Shown here: positions 1-12,354 of the stretch, in pieces
Layout: every line of letters starts with the position of its first letter
Numbering within the stretch: the first letter of the stretch is position 1
Source: Epiperipatus broadwayi
Lineage: Eukaryota > Onychophora > Udeonychophora > Euonychophora > Peripatidae
Length of the DNA: 64,000 bases
NCBI GenBank assembly: GCA_028023455.1
Contig: JAQFVV010000990.1
Location: forward strand, 1 to 64,000
Direction: 5' to 3'
Notes under the pieces: generated by a model
The model's input: the letters and a program-made list of their open reading frames with translations, nothing else
Told to the model about the DNA's origin: nothing
Databases searched by the model: none
Made by a program: the position numbers and the translations under genes

Positions 1-886
1 GGCATCCAAGTTTAAACCCTACAAGGTCCAGTTCTAGAAGCTTTAAACAGAGAAAGAATGGGTCAACAATTACATGCTTTACTTGTTTGTGTGTTGATAG
101 AAAGGTAATACACACATTTAAACTATTTAATATTTAATTTTTCTTTAAAAAGCAAAGTTATAATGCATACATATAGGCAATGTATGTGTAAATTATTTAA
201 TTGTTTTATATTTCAAATATTAAACATTTTAACTTTCTTTAAAACTAACCTATGCTTGATCAATTCTAATATTTTATTCTATACTTTTATTTTGCTTTTC
301 TTTAATTATAATTGGGATTTAAAAGTTACAGACTTAATTAAATAATTGGGTTATAATTACTAAGCTAGCAATCATATTATTTAAGGTTAGTTTATGAATG
401 ATTTGAAAGAATGAAGGATGTGTGTACATTACATACAAAAATTTACATTTCCTAAATATTGAAAGAAAAGGAAGTATTAAATCTGTCAAATTATTTTTTT
501 TTGTACAATTTTTTTTGTTAAAAGAGGAAATCTGTTTAATCAGATATCGATCTTTGTAGCAATTTTTTTTTTTGTAAATGATTGTTTCACTTTGGAAGCT
601 TATAATGGGTCAGAGCTCTAAATTTTGAAATTGTCTTATCTCAAGATCTAAAGAAGGAAGCTCAAAGATTTGAAGTGTTACCTGGATGTTAAAAAGAAAA
701 AAAGAAAAGAAAGGAAATAAGGATTGAGTCTATTTTTTTTTAAACAAAAGTGTCTGGAAAAAGAATTAAACTTTTCAGTTGAAAAATAATATAGTTGAAA
801 ATAAATTAGAGATCTAATTAAAACAAATTTGTCCAAAAATAGCAAGTGATGCTATCTCTGATTGGTTAAGTTAGTTAAAAATTGGA

Positions 887-895
887 TATAAAAAG
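887..895 (+). promoter_or_regulatory. putative TATA box of LTR 1
   Basis: TATAAAAAG follows a GATTGGTTAAG stretch (an inverted CCAAT-like motif at about 860) in the first third of the LTR, where a U3 promoter is expected. The right LTR has the same site at about 8088-8096. A TCAGAT at 932 is a possible but rather distant initiator. Inferred from position and motif only. Confidence 0.4.
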
Positions 896-2810
896 CTGTC
901 TTGAATTATTATTAGGATTATTGTCTATGATTCAGATTATTAAACTATCCAATTGAATGCTGAAAATATAAGAAATGTCTGACTAGAAAAATTATATGTA
1001 TGTCCCATCAGTTCCGGAACCATCTGGGGAAGCTGCACATCACATAGGAAAGAAAAGATGTGTCTAAAATAATATTCTACACCTTTCAACTGACCAGAGA
1101 AATAAGATGTTTTTTTTATAGAAGGAAGAAAGCATTCACCTGCATTCAAAGAAGATGAATTAATCTACTGATAAATATTAATCATCAAGTCCAATTAATT
1201 GTTACAACAACTGATTTTAAACTCAAGAAAATTTATAAATGTGAAAACAACTGCTGTATTTCATCCACATGCTTGACAGGAAGAGAAGAAAAATTAATAT
1301 AATGATTTCCAAATTATCCACTAAAGCAAATAACCTCAATAGAGTCACCATCATCAAATAGTTATACACCTCAAGAAAGAGATTGTTCCCAGTAAAACGG
1401 AAATGGTAGCTGCAGAAATATAAACATTATACAAGACAAGTTTGAACCCTTGGAAATTCGCCACAAACAAAAGATCGGTAATATGACTTTTTATATCTAT
1501 TTTCTTTATGATATCAGTCTCAATAAACATTTTAGCAATAAAGTGGTATATTTTATTTAAAGAACTTTTAAAGACTATTCAGATCAATTAAAAACAAGAA
1601 TGTCTTACTAATAATAACTTTGAGCTTCATAAATGATCTTGAATGTATGAAAATTATTTGTTTATTAATTTTACAGTTATGAAAAATATTAATGTGTAAA
1701 ACAATTTTTTTTATGGTATTATGATTTTAGTTTTAACTAATATATTATTATTTTGGTTTTAAATAATATTTTGTTATCATGGGATAAAACACGCACATAC
1801 ATAATGATATTTTATATGTGTATAATTGCGATTGAATGTGGAGTAACAAGTAGTGTTAGAATATTAGATTAGTTTGTTTCATTAAGTATAGCATTTCAGA
1901 GGTAGAAGAGAGGGGGGAGAAAATAATTTAAAACTTGTTTCTAAAACTTGCTCTTTCAATTCTACTAACATTTTTTTTTTTACATTCTATTTACATGTTA
2001 GATTTTTAAAGTATGTGTGTTAATGAGCAGATAATATTTTTTGTCTTGAAATACTTTTCATGGTCAATGTGACGTCCAACTTAATACAAAATAAATTTGA
2101 AGGGAAAGGGGCAAGAACTTAAAATTAATCTGAGGATTGTTGTATAATCAATTATTATTATTATTATTCATGTCAATTTTCATATTTATCTAGAAATTTT
2201 TATGTATATGTTAGAAATGTAGTAATAAATATTAGCTTGTTTTATTAAACGAGGCGTATATATTTCATTAAGTGTAGTCTTGGTTAAGTGTGATTATTCA
2301 TCATCATCAATGGTTGAATATTAGTTATTTAAGATATAAGTAAATATGCTAAAATTAAGCAATAATTATGAATTTCTTTATAAAAATTAGTTTTATGTTT
2401 AGGCTTAGTCCTAGAGCTGTAGTTGAAACCATTGTCATTATTGTTATTATTATCATCATCATCATCGTCATCAACATTTTAATTAATGAGCTGTTTAACT
2501 GTTTAAAGGCCATAAATAAATATTGATTTTATAATATTTAGTGATCTCTTAGTATTATTATAACCACATCCCATCATCTATTTCATGCAAGGATGAGTGA
2601 ATTGCCATCCTAAATTATTTATATATAATCTGAGCTAGTAAACTTACAAAACTATTGAAACACATTTGTTATGCTAAGATCTGAGAAATGATTTATGTCT
2701 AATATACTCCACTTTGGTTTAAAGATGTTTTACTTTTACCTAAATATTAGTGCTTATAGTGATATGGCTCAAAAAGCAAAATCTTCCATTTTATTATAAA
2801 TAAAGTACCA

Positions 2811-2900
2811 AGAAGGGATTCAAACCCGGTACATGTGAAAGGTTATCAGATATAACCGTGTCTAGATTCAGATAATCTAGTGGCGCCCTGCTAGACCATA
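2811..2900 (-). repeat. tRNA-like (SINE-type) block antisense inside LTR 1
   Basis: Read on the minus strand, an A-box-like TGGTCTAGCAGGG (2886-2898) is followed about 60 bp later by a B-box-like GGGTTTGAATCCC (2815-2827) flanked by stem-forming bases. This spacing is like a tRNA with a long variable arm or a tRNA-derived SINE head. The same block lies at about 10011-10100 in the right LTR, with two base changes (one in the B box). It was therefore part of the element before insertion. It is not a functional tRNA as far as I can fold it. Confidence 0.4.
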
Positions 2901-3253
2901 TTCACTTAGTATTTGTTTAAACATGCACTTAACATCAAACCAAGAAATGAAAGGGGATAAGATCTACTGTCTGTATACCTGAGTTATATTTTATTGAAAT
3001 TACTAGTGTACTCACTTCACATGATTTCCATATACCTGAGTCAATAAAATACAATGGTTATAACAATTTCCCCATAATTCTTGGTATTTGGACTCCTTTA
3101 AATAATATCTTTTGAACTCCTTTTAATTAGGTTACAATGAGTTATTTGAACCTTTACTTAATAATTTTTGATATTTGAACTCCTTCACTTATATGGTAAT
3201 AGTTATATTGTAACCATCTATAATTATTTGAGCGATCTTTAATTAGGTTACAA

Positions 3254-3276
3254 TGGACACCCAACTGGGGCCCGAT
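3254..3276 (+). other. primer-binding site (tRNA-Lys type), element 1
   Basis: TGGACACCCAACTGGGGCC begins one base after the LTR end. It matches the complement of the 3' end of metazoan tRNA-Lys (TGGCGCCCAACGTGGGGC) apart from a few bases near the CCA end and one deletion. Its position just inside the 5' LTR is what minus-strand priming requires. Confidence 0.75.
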
Positions 3277-4600
3277 ATTTTACCATATACCTGAAAAAGA
3301 GAGTCTATAGAATGATGGGAGATGTGTGGTTAAAAATAGAGAAATTTTTTTTTAGTAAAATTTTTTTTCAGTAAAAAAATTTTTTTTTTGTCTTACAAAA
3401 TTTTCTTGGCCATACAGTCTTATTTTACATTTGTATATGATGATGTTTAATATGATTTAATTTTTCATTGATGATGATAAAATGGGTACAGCCATAAAAC
3501 AGTTTTTTTTTTTAATTTTTTTATCAATTTTGAAAATAGAGATGAATATCACAACTTAAGACAAAGGTGAAATAAATAATATATTTTTTTTGTGTGGAAC
3601 ATTAAAATAATTTATTGCCAGATAGGATAGGCATAGTAATAGTGATGAATTATGGAATAGTAGTCTCATGTGTGTTTGGAGAGTTCATTTTGTAAAAAGT
3701 CTATGATTTTAGAGGTTTGATTGGATGGTTGATCGTTGGAGTTTGGTTGGTTAGATTGCAGTTTTGATGATGAGTGGAGAGTTTTGTCATTGCCTTGAGA
3801 ATGCTATGTATTTCGTGTAACTTATGAATGATCAAACCCATTCACTGCTCCAACCCAATTTATATGTTATCTTTATTTTATCATAAAGCAGTTAACAGCA
3901 GACCTGCCATGATATCAGCCTATAAGTCTCCAAGAGAGAGAGCACGGTATAGTTTTCCAATCCAGTTATATGTTATTCTTATTTGATCATGAAGCAGTTA
4001 ACAGTAGTCCTGCCATGATATCAGCCTATAAGTCTCCAAGAGAGAGAGAGCAAGGTTTCGTTTTTGTAGTCTATAATAAGCAGGGCATTCCTTGATACTT
4101 GCCACATAAGACTCCAAGAGAGAGAGCAAGGCATAGTTTATCTATTTTAGCCCCTAAGACTTAAAATACATCTTTTATTGCAACAGACTTTGCTTCATTC
4201 AATCAAGTGTTGTGGTAGTTAATAGTGATCGAATTGGGATGATCTTCTGAGTGCTCGTGATGCCTTGTGTGATTATAGTGCTGTGACTGAATTCTTTTAT
4301 TTATCTCAAGATTGTGAACTGCTAGTCATTCTGTGGGCTGTCAATATCTGTCGGATTTCTGGGAAAATGGATGAAGGTATAATTTGGGCTATTACAGACA
4401 GACATGCACTAATATATTATTGTTGTGTAGTTCATTAAATAAGGATATTAAATTTTTTTTTGTTGTTGTTGTATTTGTAAATGCATAATAAGGTGAAAAT
4501 CAAATCAGTCAGTTGGTCAGAATAGATGTCAGACAGGGAGAAGATGTGTGGATTTTTGATGGTCAGGGAAGTACAGATGGGATATATATAGTTTTATAAC
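3277..4600 (+). other. untranslated leader of element 1
   Basis: There are 1.3 kb between the primer site and the Gag-like start with no coding potential that I can support. The first part is T-rich. The middle holds the tandem repeat annotated at 3850-4136. Packaging and dimerisation signals would be expected here, by analogy with other LTR elements. Confidence 0.6.
3850..4136 (+). repeat. tandem leader repeat, about 105 bp unit, 2.6 copies
   Basis: Two full imperfect copies (3850-3954, 3955-4062) and a partial third (about 4070-4136) share GCAGTTAACAG, TGCCATGATATCAGCC and CCAAGAGAGAGAGCA. The third copy keeps mainly the GAGAGAGA end. The repeat lies between primer site and Gag, the zone that usually holds RNA packaging signals. 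A structural or packaging role is a guess. Confidence 0.75.
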
Positions 4601-6781
4601 ATGAGTGAACTAAATTATAGTATGGAAGAGGTTATGGAAGAGGAAGGTGCCCCAATACCAGGAATCAGTGATCGTTTTCATACTGAAGAAGAGGATGGGG
4701 AGGTTTTCTTAAAAACACAAGAGGAAAGAGAGGAAGTAGAGGAAGATGCCTTTAATGTTAATAGCAATAATACGGCCTCAAGTGTGGAAGTAGATGAGGA
4801 GTCAGAAGTGGGCCAGGCTCAAATAGCAAAGATGGCACCATCAGACATGGACATGATAATGCAGATGCTCAGAAGTATGAGAGAAGATAGTAAGCAAAGT
4901 ATGGTAAATCTAGAACAAAAGATAGAGAAAAATAATAAAAGTATAGAGAGTCTAAGAGAAGATAGTAAGCAAAATATAGAAAGTCTAAGAGAAGATAGTA
5001 AGCAAAGGATGGAAAATCTAGAACAAAAGATAGGTCAATCTGTGGAGAAAAGTATAGAAGGTTTAAGGGTAAATCTAGAGAACTCTATTGACAATAACAA
5101 CCAAATGATCATCGCTTTGGAAACTAGGATAGAAGGGTCCAATATAGAGTGTAAAAATAGGTTTGTGTCATTAGAGGAGAGGATAGAAGGAGTGTGTAGG
5201 TCTATGGAAGTCACCAAACAGGAGGGCTGTCAGGGACTACATTCATTAAAGGCTCAAGTGGAGCAGTCTATCGAAGAAAATAAGAGAGAAATTGAGTTAG
5301 TTAGGAATGAGGTCCATGGTTTGGTCTCCCAATCCATATCAGAATGCATAGAAAAGAATGCCGAAATAACTTCTGCAGGAATTCATATTAGATTAGAGGA
5401 GGTCGTAGCCAAAGTGGACTCATATAAGGAAGCCACTTTGGGCTGTGTAGATCAAACCATCACTATGAAAAATAGGTTTAGTGGCTTAGAAAAGGAAATA
5501 CAAGAAGTTAAGGGAAGCATGGCCAATGAGTGTGTACAAATTGACCAAAATCTTAGGAAAGAATTGGGGAAACAAATGGATAGCTTTAGGGAGGAGATAG
5601 TAAAAAGGGACAAGTCAAGTTCTTTAGAAGAGGGACCCAGAATGAATCAACATGAATTGGGTGTTATGTTGGAAAAGGTTGAGGAGAAGCAGAAGGCCTA
5701 TGTTGTGGAATACATGAACCCCAAGATGGACGATCTCTACCAGAAAATAGGGGAATTAAAAGATTGTATTAATGTAGGGCTGCAGGATCAGTCAAACCTA
5801 AATTCAGGGCAGAGCGATGGTAGCACCAGTCCAGATGACTGTAGGGATAGCTCAGAACAGAGTCAGTCAGAGAAAAGGATGCCTACTTTAGTTAACAATC
5901 CACAAGGTGAAAAAGAAGTAGAAAGGCCAATATTAGCCATAATACCAAATCTCCCAGTAAAGAAAGTAAATGAGATGATGACCAAAGAGCAGATGGGGAT
6001 AGATCATGAAGTGAAAAGAAGGAAAAGAGAGTTGGAGGAAAAACTTCATGCATCCGATAAGATGATTGATTTAAGAGAGGCAATAAGGAAGATGAAACCA
6101 GTTATTTTAGAAAGAGAGCAAAAGTTTCAACAGTCTGTAGTTCTCAATCTAGTAACTAACCAGCATGTGTGGTTTCAAAAATCTGTCTTCTTAAATAGAT
6201 TGGAGATACCTTATATATGGTATAGAGAGGCAATCTCTCTGAAAAATGTAAATGTCCAAATCTCTCTGAAAAATTCAACTGCTCTGGAAAAGTCAAAAAT
6301 AAGTTATATCTGGTACAGAGAGCCAATCTCTCTGAAAAATGTAAATGTCCAGTGTGTATCAGACAGAGAATCAATCTCTCTGAAAAATTTAAATGCTCTG
6401 TTAAATTTAAGTGTGCCTTATATTTGGTACAAAGAGTCAACCTTTCTAGAAAATTTAAAAATAAATTATATGTGGCCCAGAGAATCAACCTCTCTGGAAG
6501 ATTTAAGGATGAATTATATATGGTACAGAGAGTCAATCTTTCTGGAAAGTTTAAAAATAAAGTATGTATGGTATAGAGAGTCAATCTCTCTGAAAAACTT
6601 CAAGGCATATTACATAGGGTACCAAGAGTCCATATTTCTAAATGGAGTTTGTAATAGGAGGTTATATAAAATAAATCCTCCGGATATGTTTTATAAATAC
6701 CCAGTCAAGATGAAAAATGGAAATATTAAAAAGGGACTGGATGTACAGGTGCATTTTTATGCAGACCACAATATGATTTGA
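4601..6781 (+). CDS. coiled-coil Gag-like protein of element 1, 726 aa
   Basis: This is the only long ORF between the two LTRs. Residues 1-75 are acidic and low-complexity. About 85-330 form a long heptad-rich coiled coil with SLREDSKQ-type repeats and many Glu, Lys and Gln. About 340-510 are charged linker. About 520-690 are a tandem array of a 16-residue unit of the form YIWYRESISLKNLKIN, in eight or so copies. The last 40 residues are basic and aromatic. I see no CCHC zinc knuckle, protease, reverse transcriptase, RNase H or integrase. The place in the element, just after a Lys-type primer site and leader, argues for a Gag-like structural protein, probably needing pol in trans from a relative. 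The ATG at 4601 is the first in the open frame. The ORF is uninterrupted, in line with the near-identical LTRs. It could be a novel accessory protein rather than true Gag. Confidence 0.75.
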   Translation: MSELNYSMEEVMEEEGAPIPGISDRFHTEEEDGEVFLKTQEEREEVEEDAFNVNSNNTASSVEVDEESEVGQAQIAKMAPSDMDMIMQMLRSMREDSKQSMVNLEQKIEKNNKSIESLREDSKQNIESLREDSKQRMENLEQKIGQSVEKSIEGLRVNLENSIDNNNQMIIALETRIEGSNIECKNRFVSLEERIEGVCRSMEVTKQEGCQGLHSLKAQVEQSIEENKREIELVRNEVHGLVSQSISECIEKNAEITSAGIHIRLEEVVAKVDSYKEATLGCVDQTITMKNRFSGLEKEIQEVKGSMANECVQIDQNLRKELGKQMDSFREEIVKRDKSSSLEEGPRMNQHELGVMLEKVEEKQKAYVVEYMNPKMDDLYQKIGELKDCINVGLQDQSNLNSGQSDGSTSPDDCRDSSEQSQSEKRMPTLVNNPQGEKEVERPILAIIPNLPVKKVNEMMTKEQMGIDHEVKRRKRELEEKLHASDKMIDLREAIRKMKPVILEREQKFQQSVVLNLVTNQHVWFQKSVFLNRLEIPYIWYREAISLKNVNVQISLKNSTALEKSKISYIWYREPISLKNVNVQCVSDRESISLKNLNALLNLSVPYIWYKESTFLENLKINYMWPRESTSLEDLRMNYIWYRESIFLESLKIKYVWYRESISLKNFKAYYIGYQESIFLNGVCNRRLYKINPPDMFYKYPVKMKNGNIKKGLDVQVHFYADHNMI

Positions 6782-7093
6782 AAAGAAAAAGCCATTCCAA
6801 ATTACTAAGAAAATAGGAGAGAATGCCTTTATGCTTGCTGCTCTTGATGGGAATAAGGGGACCTATAATGCTAGGAGTTTGATCCCTTATACTTCAGCAG
6901 AATAGCCTGGCAAAGATCTCCAAATGAATTACTTTTAGGTTTTCTAATGAAAAATATATTTACCAGTAGTTAATTTTATATATATATATATTATAAGTGT
7001 TTATTATTATTAGTGTATTTATTAGTTAGGATTTTTTTTTAAAAATATAGTTAAAACAAAAGTGCTGATGATTTTATCCGAAGGGGGAGAAAG
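6782..7093 (+). other. 3' untranslated region with polypurine tract, element 1
   Basis: About 300 bp between the Gag stop and the right LTR has no recognisable ORF. It ends in GAAGGGGGAGAAAG (7080-7093), a purine run immediately before the LTR. That is the expected plus-strand primer. Confidence 0.7.
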
Positions 7094-7094
7094 T

Positions 7095-10000
7095 TGTGCC
7101 ATTACAATTTGGTCACTAGCCAAATTTATAGTAATGTGCATGTAAGAAAATGTAAAACAAAATCATCATCACAATTTTATATAACCATAAAGGAAGTTGT
7201 AGGGCATCCAAGTTTAAACCCTACAAGGTCCAGTTCTAGAAGCTTTAAACAGAGAAAGAATGGGTCAACAATTACATGCTTTACTTGTTTGTGTGTTGAT
7301 AGAAAGGTAATACACACATTTAAACTATTTAATATTTAATTTTTCTTTAAAAAGCAAAGTTATAATGCATACATATAGGCAATGTATGTGTAAATTATTT
7401 AATTGTTTTATATTTCAAATATTAAACATTTTAACTTTCTTTAAAACTAACCTATGCTTGATCAATTCTAATATTTTATTCTATGCTTTTATTTTGCTTT
7501 TCTTTAATTATAATTGGGATTTAAAAGTTACAGACTTAATTAAATAATTGGGTTATAATTACTAAGCTAGCAATCATATTATTTAAGGTTAGTTTATGAA
7601 TGATTTGAAAGAATGAAGGATGTGCGTACATTACATACAAAAATTTACATTTCCTAAATATTGAAAGAAAAGGAAGTATTAAATCTGTCAAATTATTTTT
7701 TTTGTACAATTTTTTTTGTTAAAAGAGGAAATCTGTTTAATCATATATCGATCTTTGTAGCAATTTTTTTTTTGTAAATGATTGTTTCACTTTGGAAGCT
7801 TATAATGGGTCAGAGCTCTAAATTTTGAAATTGTCTTATCTCAAGATCTAAAGAAGGAAGCTCAAAGATTTGAAGTGTTACCTGGATGTTAAAAAAAAAA
7901 AAAGAAAAGAAAGGAAATAAGGATTGAGTCTATTTTTTTTTTAAACAAAAGTGTCTGGAAAAAGGATTAAACTTTTCAGTTGAAAAATAATATAGTTGAA
8001 AATAAATTAGAGATCTAATTAAAACAAATTTGTCCAAAAATAGCAAGTGATGCTATCTCTGATTGGTTAAGTTAGTTAAAAATTGGATATAAAAAGCTGT
8101 CTTGAATTATTATTAGGATTATTGTTTATGATTCAGATTATTAAACTATCCAATTGAATGCTGAAAATATAAGAAATGTCTGGCTAGAAAAATTATATGT
8201 ATGTCCCATCAGTTCCGGAACCATCTGGGGAAGCTGCACATCACATAGGAAAGAAAAGATGTGTCTAAAATAATATTCTACACCTTTCAACTGACCAGAG
8301 AAATAAGATGTTTTTTTTTATAGAAGGAAGAAAGCATTCACCTGCATTCAAAGAAGATGAATTAATCTACTGATAAATATTAATCATCAAGTCCAATTAA
8401 TTGTTACAACAACTGATTTTAAACTCAAGAAAATTTATAAATGTGAAAACAACTGCTGTATTTCATCCACATGCTTGACAGGAAGAGAAGAAAAATTAAT
8501 ATAATGATTTCCAAATTATCCACTAAAGCAAATAACCTCAATAGAGTCACCATCATCAAATAGTTATACACCTCAAGAAAGAGATTGTTCCCAGTAAAAC
8601 GGAAATGGTAGCTGCAGAAATATAAACATTATACAAGACAAGTTTGAACCCTTGGAAATTCGCCACAAACAAAAGATCGGTAATATGACTTTTTATATCT
8701 ATTTTCTTTATGATATCAGTCTCAATAAACATTTTAGCAATAAAGTGGTATATTTTATTTAAAGAACTTTTAAAGACTATTCAGATCAATTAAAAACAAG
8801 AATGTCTTACTAATAATAACTTTGAGCTTCATAAATGATCTTGAATGTATGAAAATTATTTGTTTATTAATTTTACAGTTATGAAAAATATTAATGTGTA
8901 AAACAATTTTTTTATGGTATTATGATTTTAGTTTTAACTAATATATTATTATTTTGGTTTTAAATAATATTTTGTTATCATGGGATAAAACACGCACATA
9001 CATAATGATATTTTATATGTGTATAATTGCGATTGAATGTGGAGTAACAAGTAGTGTTAGAATATTAGATTACTTTGTTTCATTAAGTATAGCATTTCAG
9101 AGGTAGAAGAGAGGGGGGAGAAAATAATTTAAAACTTGTTTCTAAAACTTGCTCTTTCAATTCTACTAACATTTTTTTTTTTACATTCTATTTACATGTT
9201 AGATTTTTAAAGTATGTGTGTTAATGAGCAGATAATATTATTTGTCTTGAAATACTTTTCATGGTCAATGTGACGTCCAACTTAATACAAAATACATTTG
9301 AAGGGAAAGGGGGAAGAACTTAAAATTAATCTGAGGATTGTTGTATAATCAATTATTATTATTATTATTCATGTCAATTTTCATATTTATCTAGAAATTT
9401 TTATGTATATGTTAGAAATGTAGTAATAAATATTAGCTTGTTTTATTAAACGAGGCGTATATATTTCATTAAGTGTAGTCTTGGTTAAGTGTGATTATTC
9501 ATCATCATCAATGGTGAATATTAGTTATTTAAGATATAAGTAAATATGCTAAAATTAAGCAATAATTATGAATTTCTTTATAAAAATTAGTTTTATGTTT
9601 ACGCTTAGTCCTAGAGCTGTAGTTGAAACCATTGTCATTATTGTTATTATTATCATCATCATCATCGTCATCAACATTTTAATTAATGAGCTGTTTAACT
9701 GTTTAAAGGCCATAAATAAATATTGATTTTATAATATTTAGTGATCTCTTAGTATTATTATAACCACATCCCATCATCTATTTCATGCAAGGATGAGTGA
9801 ATTGCCATCCTAAATTATTTATATATAATCTGAGCTAGTAAACTTACAAAACTATTGAAACACATTTGTTATGCTAAGATCTGAGAAATGATTTATGTCT
9901 AATATACTCCACTTTGGTTTAAAGATGTTTTACTTTTACCTAAATATTAGTGCTTATAGTGATATGGCTCAAAAAGCAAAATCTTCCATTTTATTATAAA

Positions 10001-10452
10001 TAAAGTACCAAGAAAGGATTCAAACCCGGTACATGTGAAAGGTTATCAGATATAACCGTGTCTAGATTCAGATAATCTAGTGGTGCCCTGCTAGACCATA
10101 TTCACTTAGTATTTGTTTAAACATGCACTTAACATCAAACCAAGAAATGAAAGGGGATAAGATCTACTGTCTGTATACCTGAGTTATATTTTATTGAAAT
10201 TACTAGTGTACTCACTTCACATGATTTCCATATACCTGAGTCAATAAAATACAATGGTTATAACAATTTCCCCATAATTCTTGGTATTTGGACTCCTTTA
10301 AATAATATCTTTTGAACTCCTTTTAATTAGGTTACAATGAGTTATTTGAACCTTTACTTAATAATTTTTGATATTTGAACTCCTTCACTTATATGGTAAT
10401 AGTTATATTGTAACCATCTATAATTATTTGAGCGATCTTTAATTATGTTACA
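7095..10452 (+). mobile_element. 3' LTR of element 1, complete, about 3358 bp
   Basis: It starts TGTGCCATTAC after the polypurine tract and ends GTTACA. From 7203 on it is the copy of 1-3252. It carries the TATA-like site, short TCATCATCA runs and the antisense tRNA-like block (about 10011-10100). It is followed directly by (TA)n. The target duplication cannot be judged because the left flank is outside the window. Confidence 0.92.
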
Positions 10453-10474
10453 ATATATATATATATATATATAT
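10453..10474. repeat. (TA)n abutting LTR 1
   Basis: A pure AT tract starts at the base after the LTR end. Element 2 has the same flank, so insertion into (TA)n is likely. Confidence 0.85.
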
Positions 10475-12354
10475 GCAGAAATATTACATATAGAACAAAA
10501 TGAAATAAAAATTATATATATATATATATTATAATATTACAGAAAAAAACATATAGCAAGACATGGAAATCATTATTCTCAAAAGCAGCAATGTAGTCAG
10601 CATTGAAAATGAGCTAAGAATCAGAATTGGAAGTAAATAAGAAGCAATATTTATAAATAATAAATGTAGCACCACCAGTAAACATAAAGAGTTAATAGAT
10701 AATTAACTATGAATCTTTGTAATTGGATTTAAAAGAGGTACACAATAAAATTGTAGACTAATCATCATTTAGTCAATGCCAAAATTAAGGTATAATAATA
10801 AAAGAGCAATCAGTATTTCATCTAGGTGGCATATTCTTGATAAAATAACTACAATAATAAACATGTCATATTCTGGGATCGTTACATCAATTCTGGTTAT
10901 CATTAATATTATGAACCATTTGGTACTTCAAGTGTATTAGCTATCAATAAACTTATCATAACACCTACAATGCAAAGTGAAAGGTGATTGTTATGACGTT
11001 AGCTCTGTCTAACTAATCCTAAAGAGAATTATTGTAAATGTCCTAACACACGTATATATATTCAACATCTATTTAACATTAAATCCAGGGTTATTTCTGG
11101 AATTCCAAGGAGTGTGTGATTAATGTAGTGGGAATAAAAGCATATATACACGTATTTAATCTATTGTAGTATTAAATAACTTCTTTTGAATAATTTAAAC
11201 TAATAATTAATAAATTTATTGATTAGAAATAAAAATAAAATGAAAATTCTAATAAATATTCTGTAATCCAAACGTATACTGATTTTGATTATTTTCAAAT
11301 ATTTGACAATATTTTCAAAGATTGAGAAACTAAAGTATAGATTAACAGTATTTAAATTGTACTCTACAGAACCTTTTAATTGAAATTCTTTTTTTGAGAA
11401 AACAATGGAATAATTTTATTGGTCAATTATGTAAAAATTCGAGTAATTTTATTTATCAATTACGTATTTAGTATGTTTCTATTTTTAAAAATACTAATGT
11501 ACAATAACAGAATTGTTATAATTTACCTTCTAAAAATTTAATTATTTTATATTCAAATTGGTTAAATGTAATGAAAAGTTTAAAATAATGTTAATAACTG
11601 AAGAAAAATATAAGAAAAACATTTGAAAAATAGCCTGCAGTAAAACAAAAGAACTATATTTTAACCAATCATTACATGAATTTCTTGTGTCTTAGAAATT
11701 AGATCTGATTATTCACTTCTGTTGTTTTTTCTTCATCTAAAATTAAATATTTTAAATAAAAATCTAAATCTAAACACATTATCAGTCAATATAGTGTAAA
11801 AAGTACTCATAAAATGCATAAATGTTTATGAAAAATAGTTGCATTTCACTAGTTATCCTTGAATAATTATTATATGCAAATAGCAGGTCAAGGGCTATTC
11901 CCTTTCCCTTGATTATTTTTCTTCTAAAATTTAAAAATTTTCAAATCAAAGTTTATATTTAGCTAAGGTGATGTAAAAATTTAATTATGAATGTAAAAAA
12001 ATATGAGAAATATATTTATTTACATTCAAAATCTATTATCTATTCACAAAGCATAAAACATTTTAGTTTTATTTCTGACTTTGACAGTTAGAAATGCCTG
12101 GAGAACAATGGCTGAAATAAGACTGGACTATATAACAACAGTTAGCAATGAAAAACCTTTCAAGTGTGGACTTTTTTGAAACTAAAAGTTTAAATACCAA
12201 ATTTACTATAAAATAAGCATAAAATGACAAATATGTGACCAAAACTGGCCTAGAGATGGTGCAATGGCAGTTATTAAGCATATTTAACACTTAAAAGGTG
12301 TAACCCCTTCAACTGCTGATAAATTTTAAAAAACATAAAATAAGAAAACTGTCA
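10475..12354. other. AT-rich intergenic or intronic DNA, no gene seen
   Basis: Both strands hold only short ORFs without family signatures (for example one at 12069-12290 on the minus strand). I see no splice-site pattern next to protein-like sequence. It may be an upstream intron of the host gene. Confidence 0.6.

Larger units (their letters stand above)
1..3252 (+). mobile_element. 5' LTR of gag-only LTR retroelement 1 (left edge cut by window)
   Basis: Base 1 pairs with base 7203, and the two stretches stay nearly identical to 3252/10452. By eye I see about 14 substitutions and about seven length changes in 3.25 kb, so the insertion looks young. The LTR ends in TTACA directly before a primer-binding site. 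Comparison with the right copy, which starts at 7095, means about 108 bp of this LTR lie outside the window. ORFs inside it are short and unconvincing; I see no gene. Full length, about 3.36 kb, is very long for an LTR. Confidence 0.93.

Noticed and set aside
6156-6584. Open frames on both strands across the 48 bp repeats
   Set aside because: Shadows of the repeated codons in the Gag-like ORF, produced by the 3n repeat length.
7365-7547. 60-codon frame repeated at 163-345 and 7365-7547
   Set aside because: It recurs only because it lies in both LTR copies; composition is that of AT-rich non-coding DNA.
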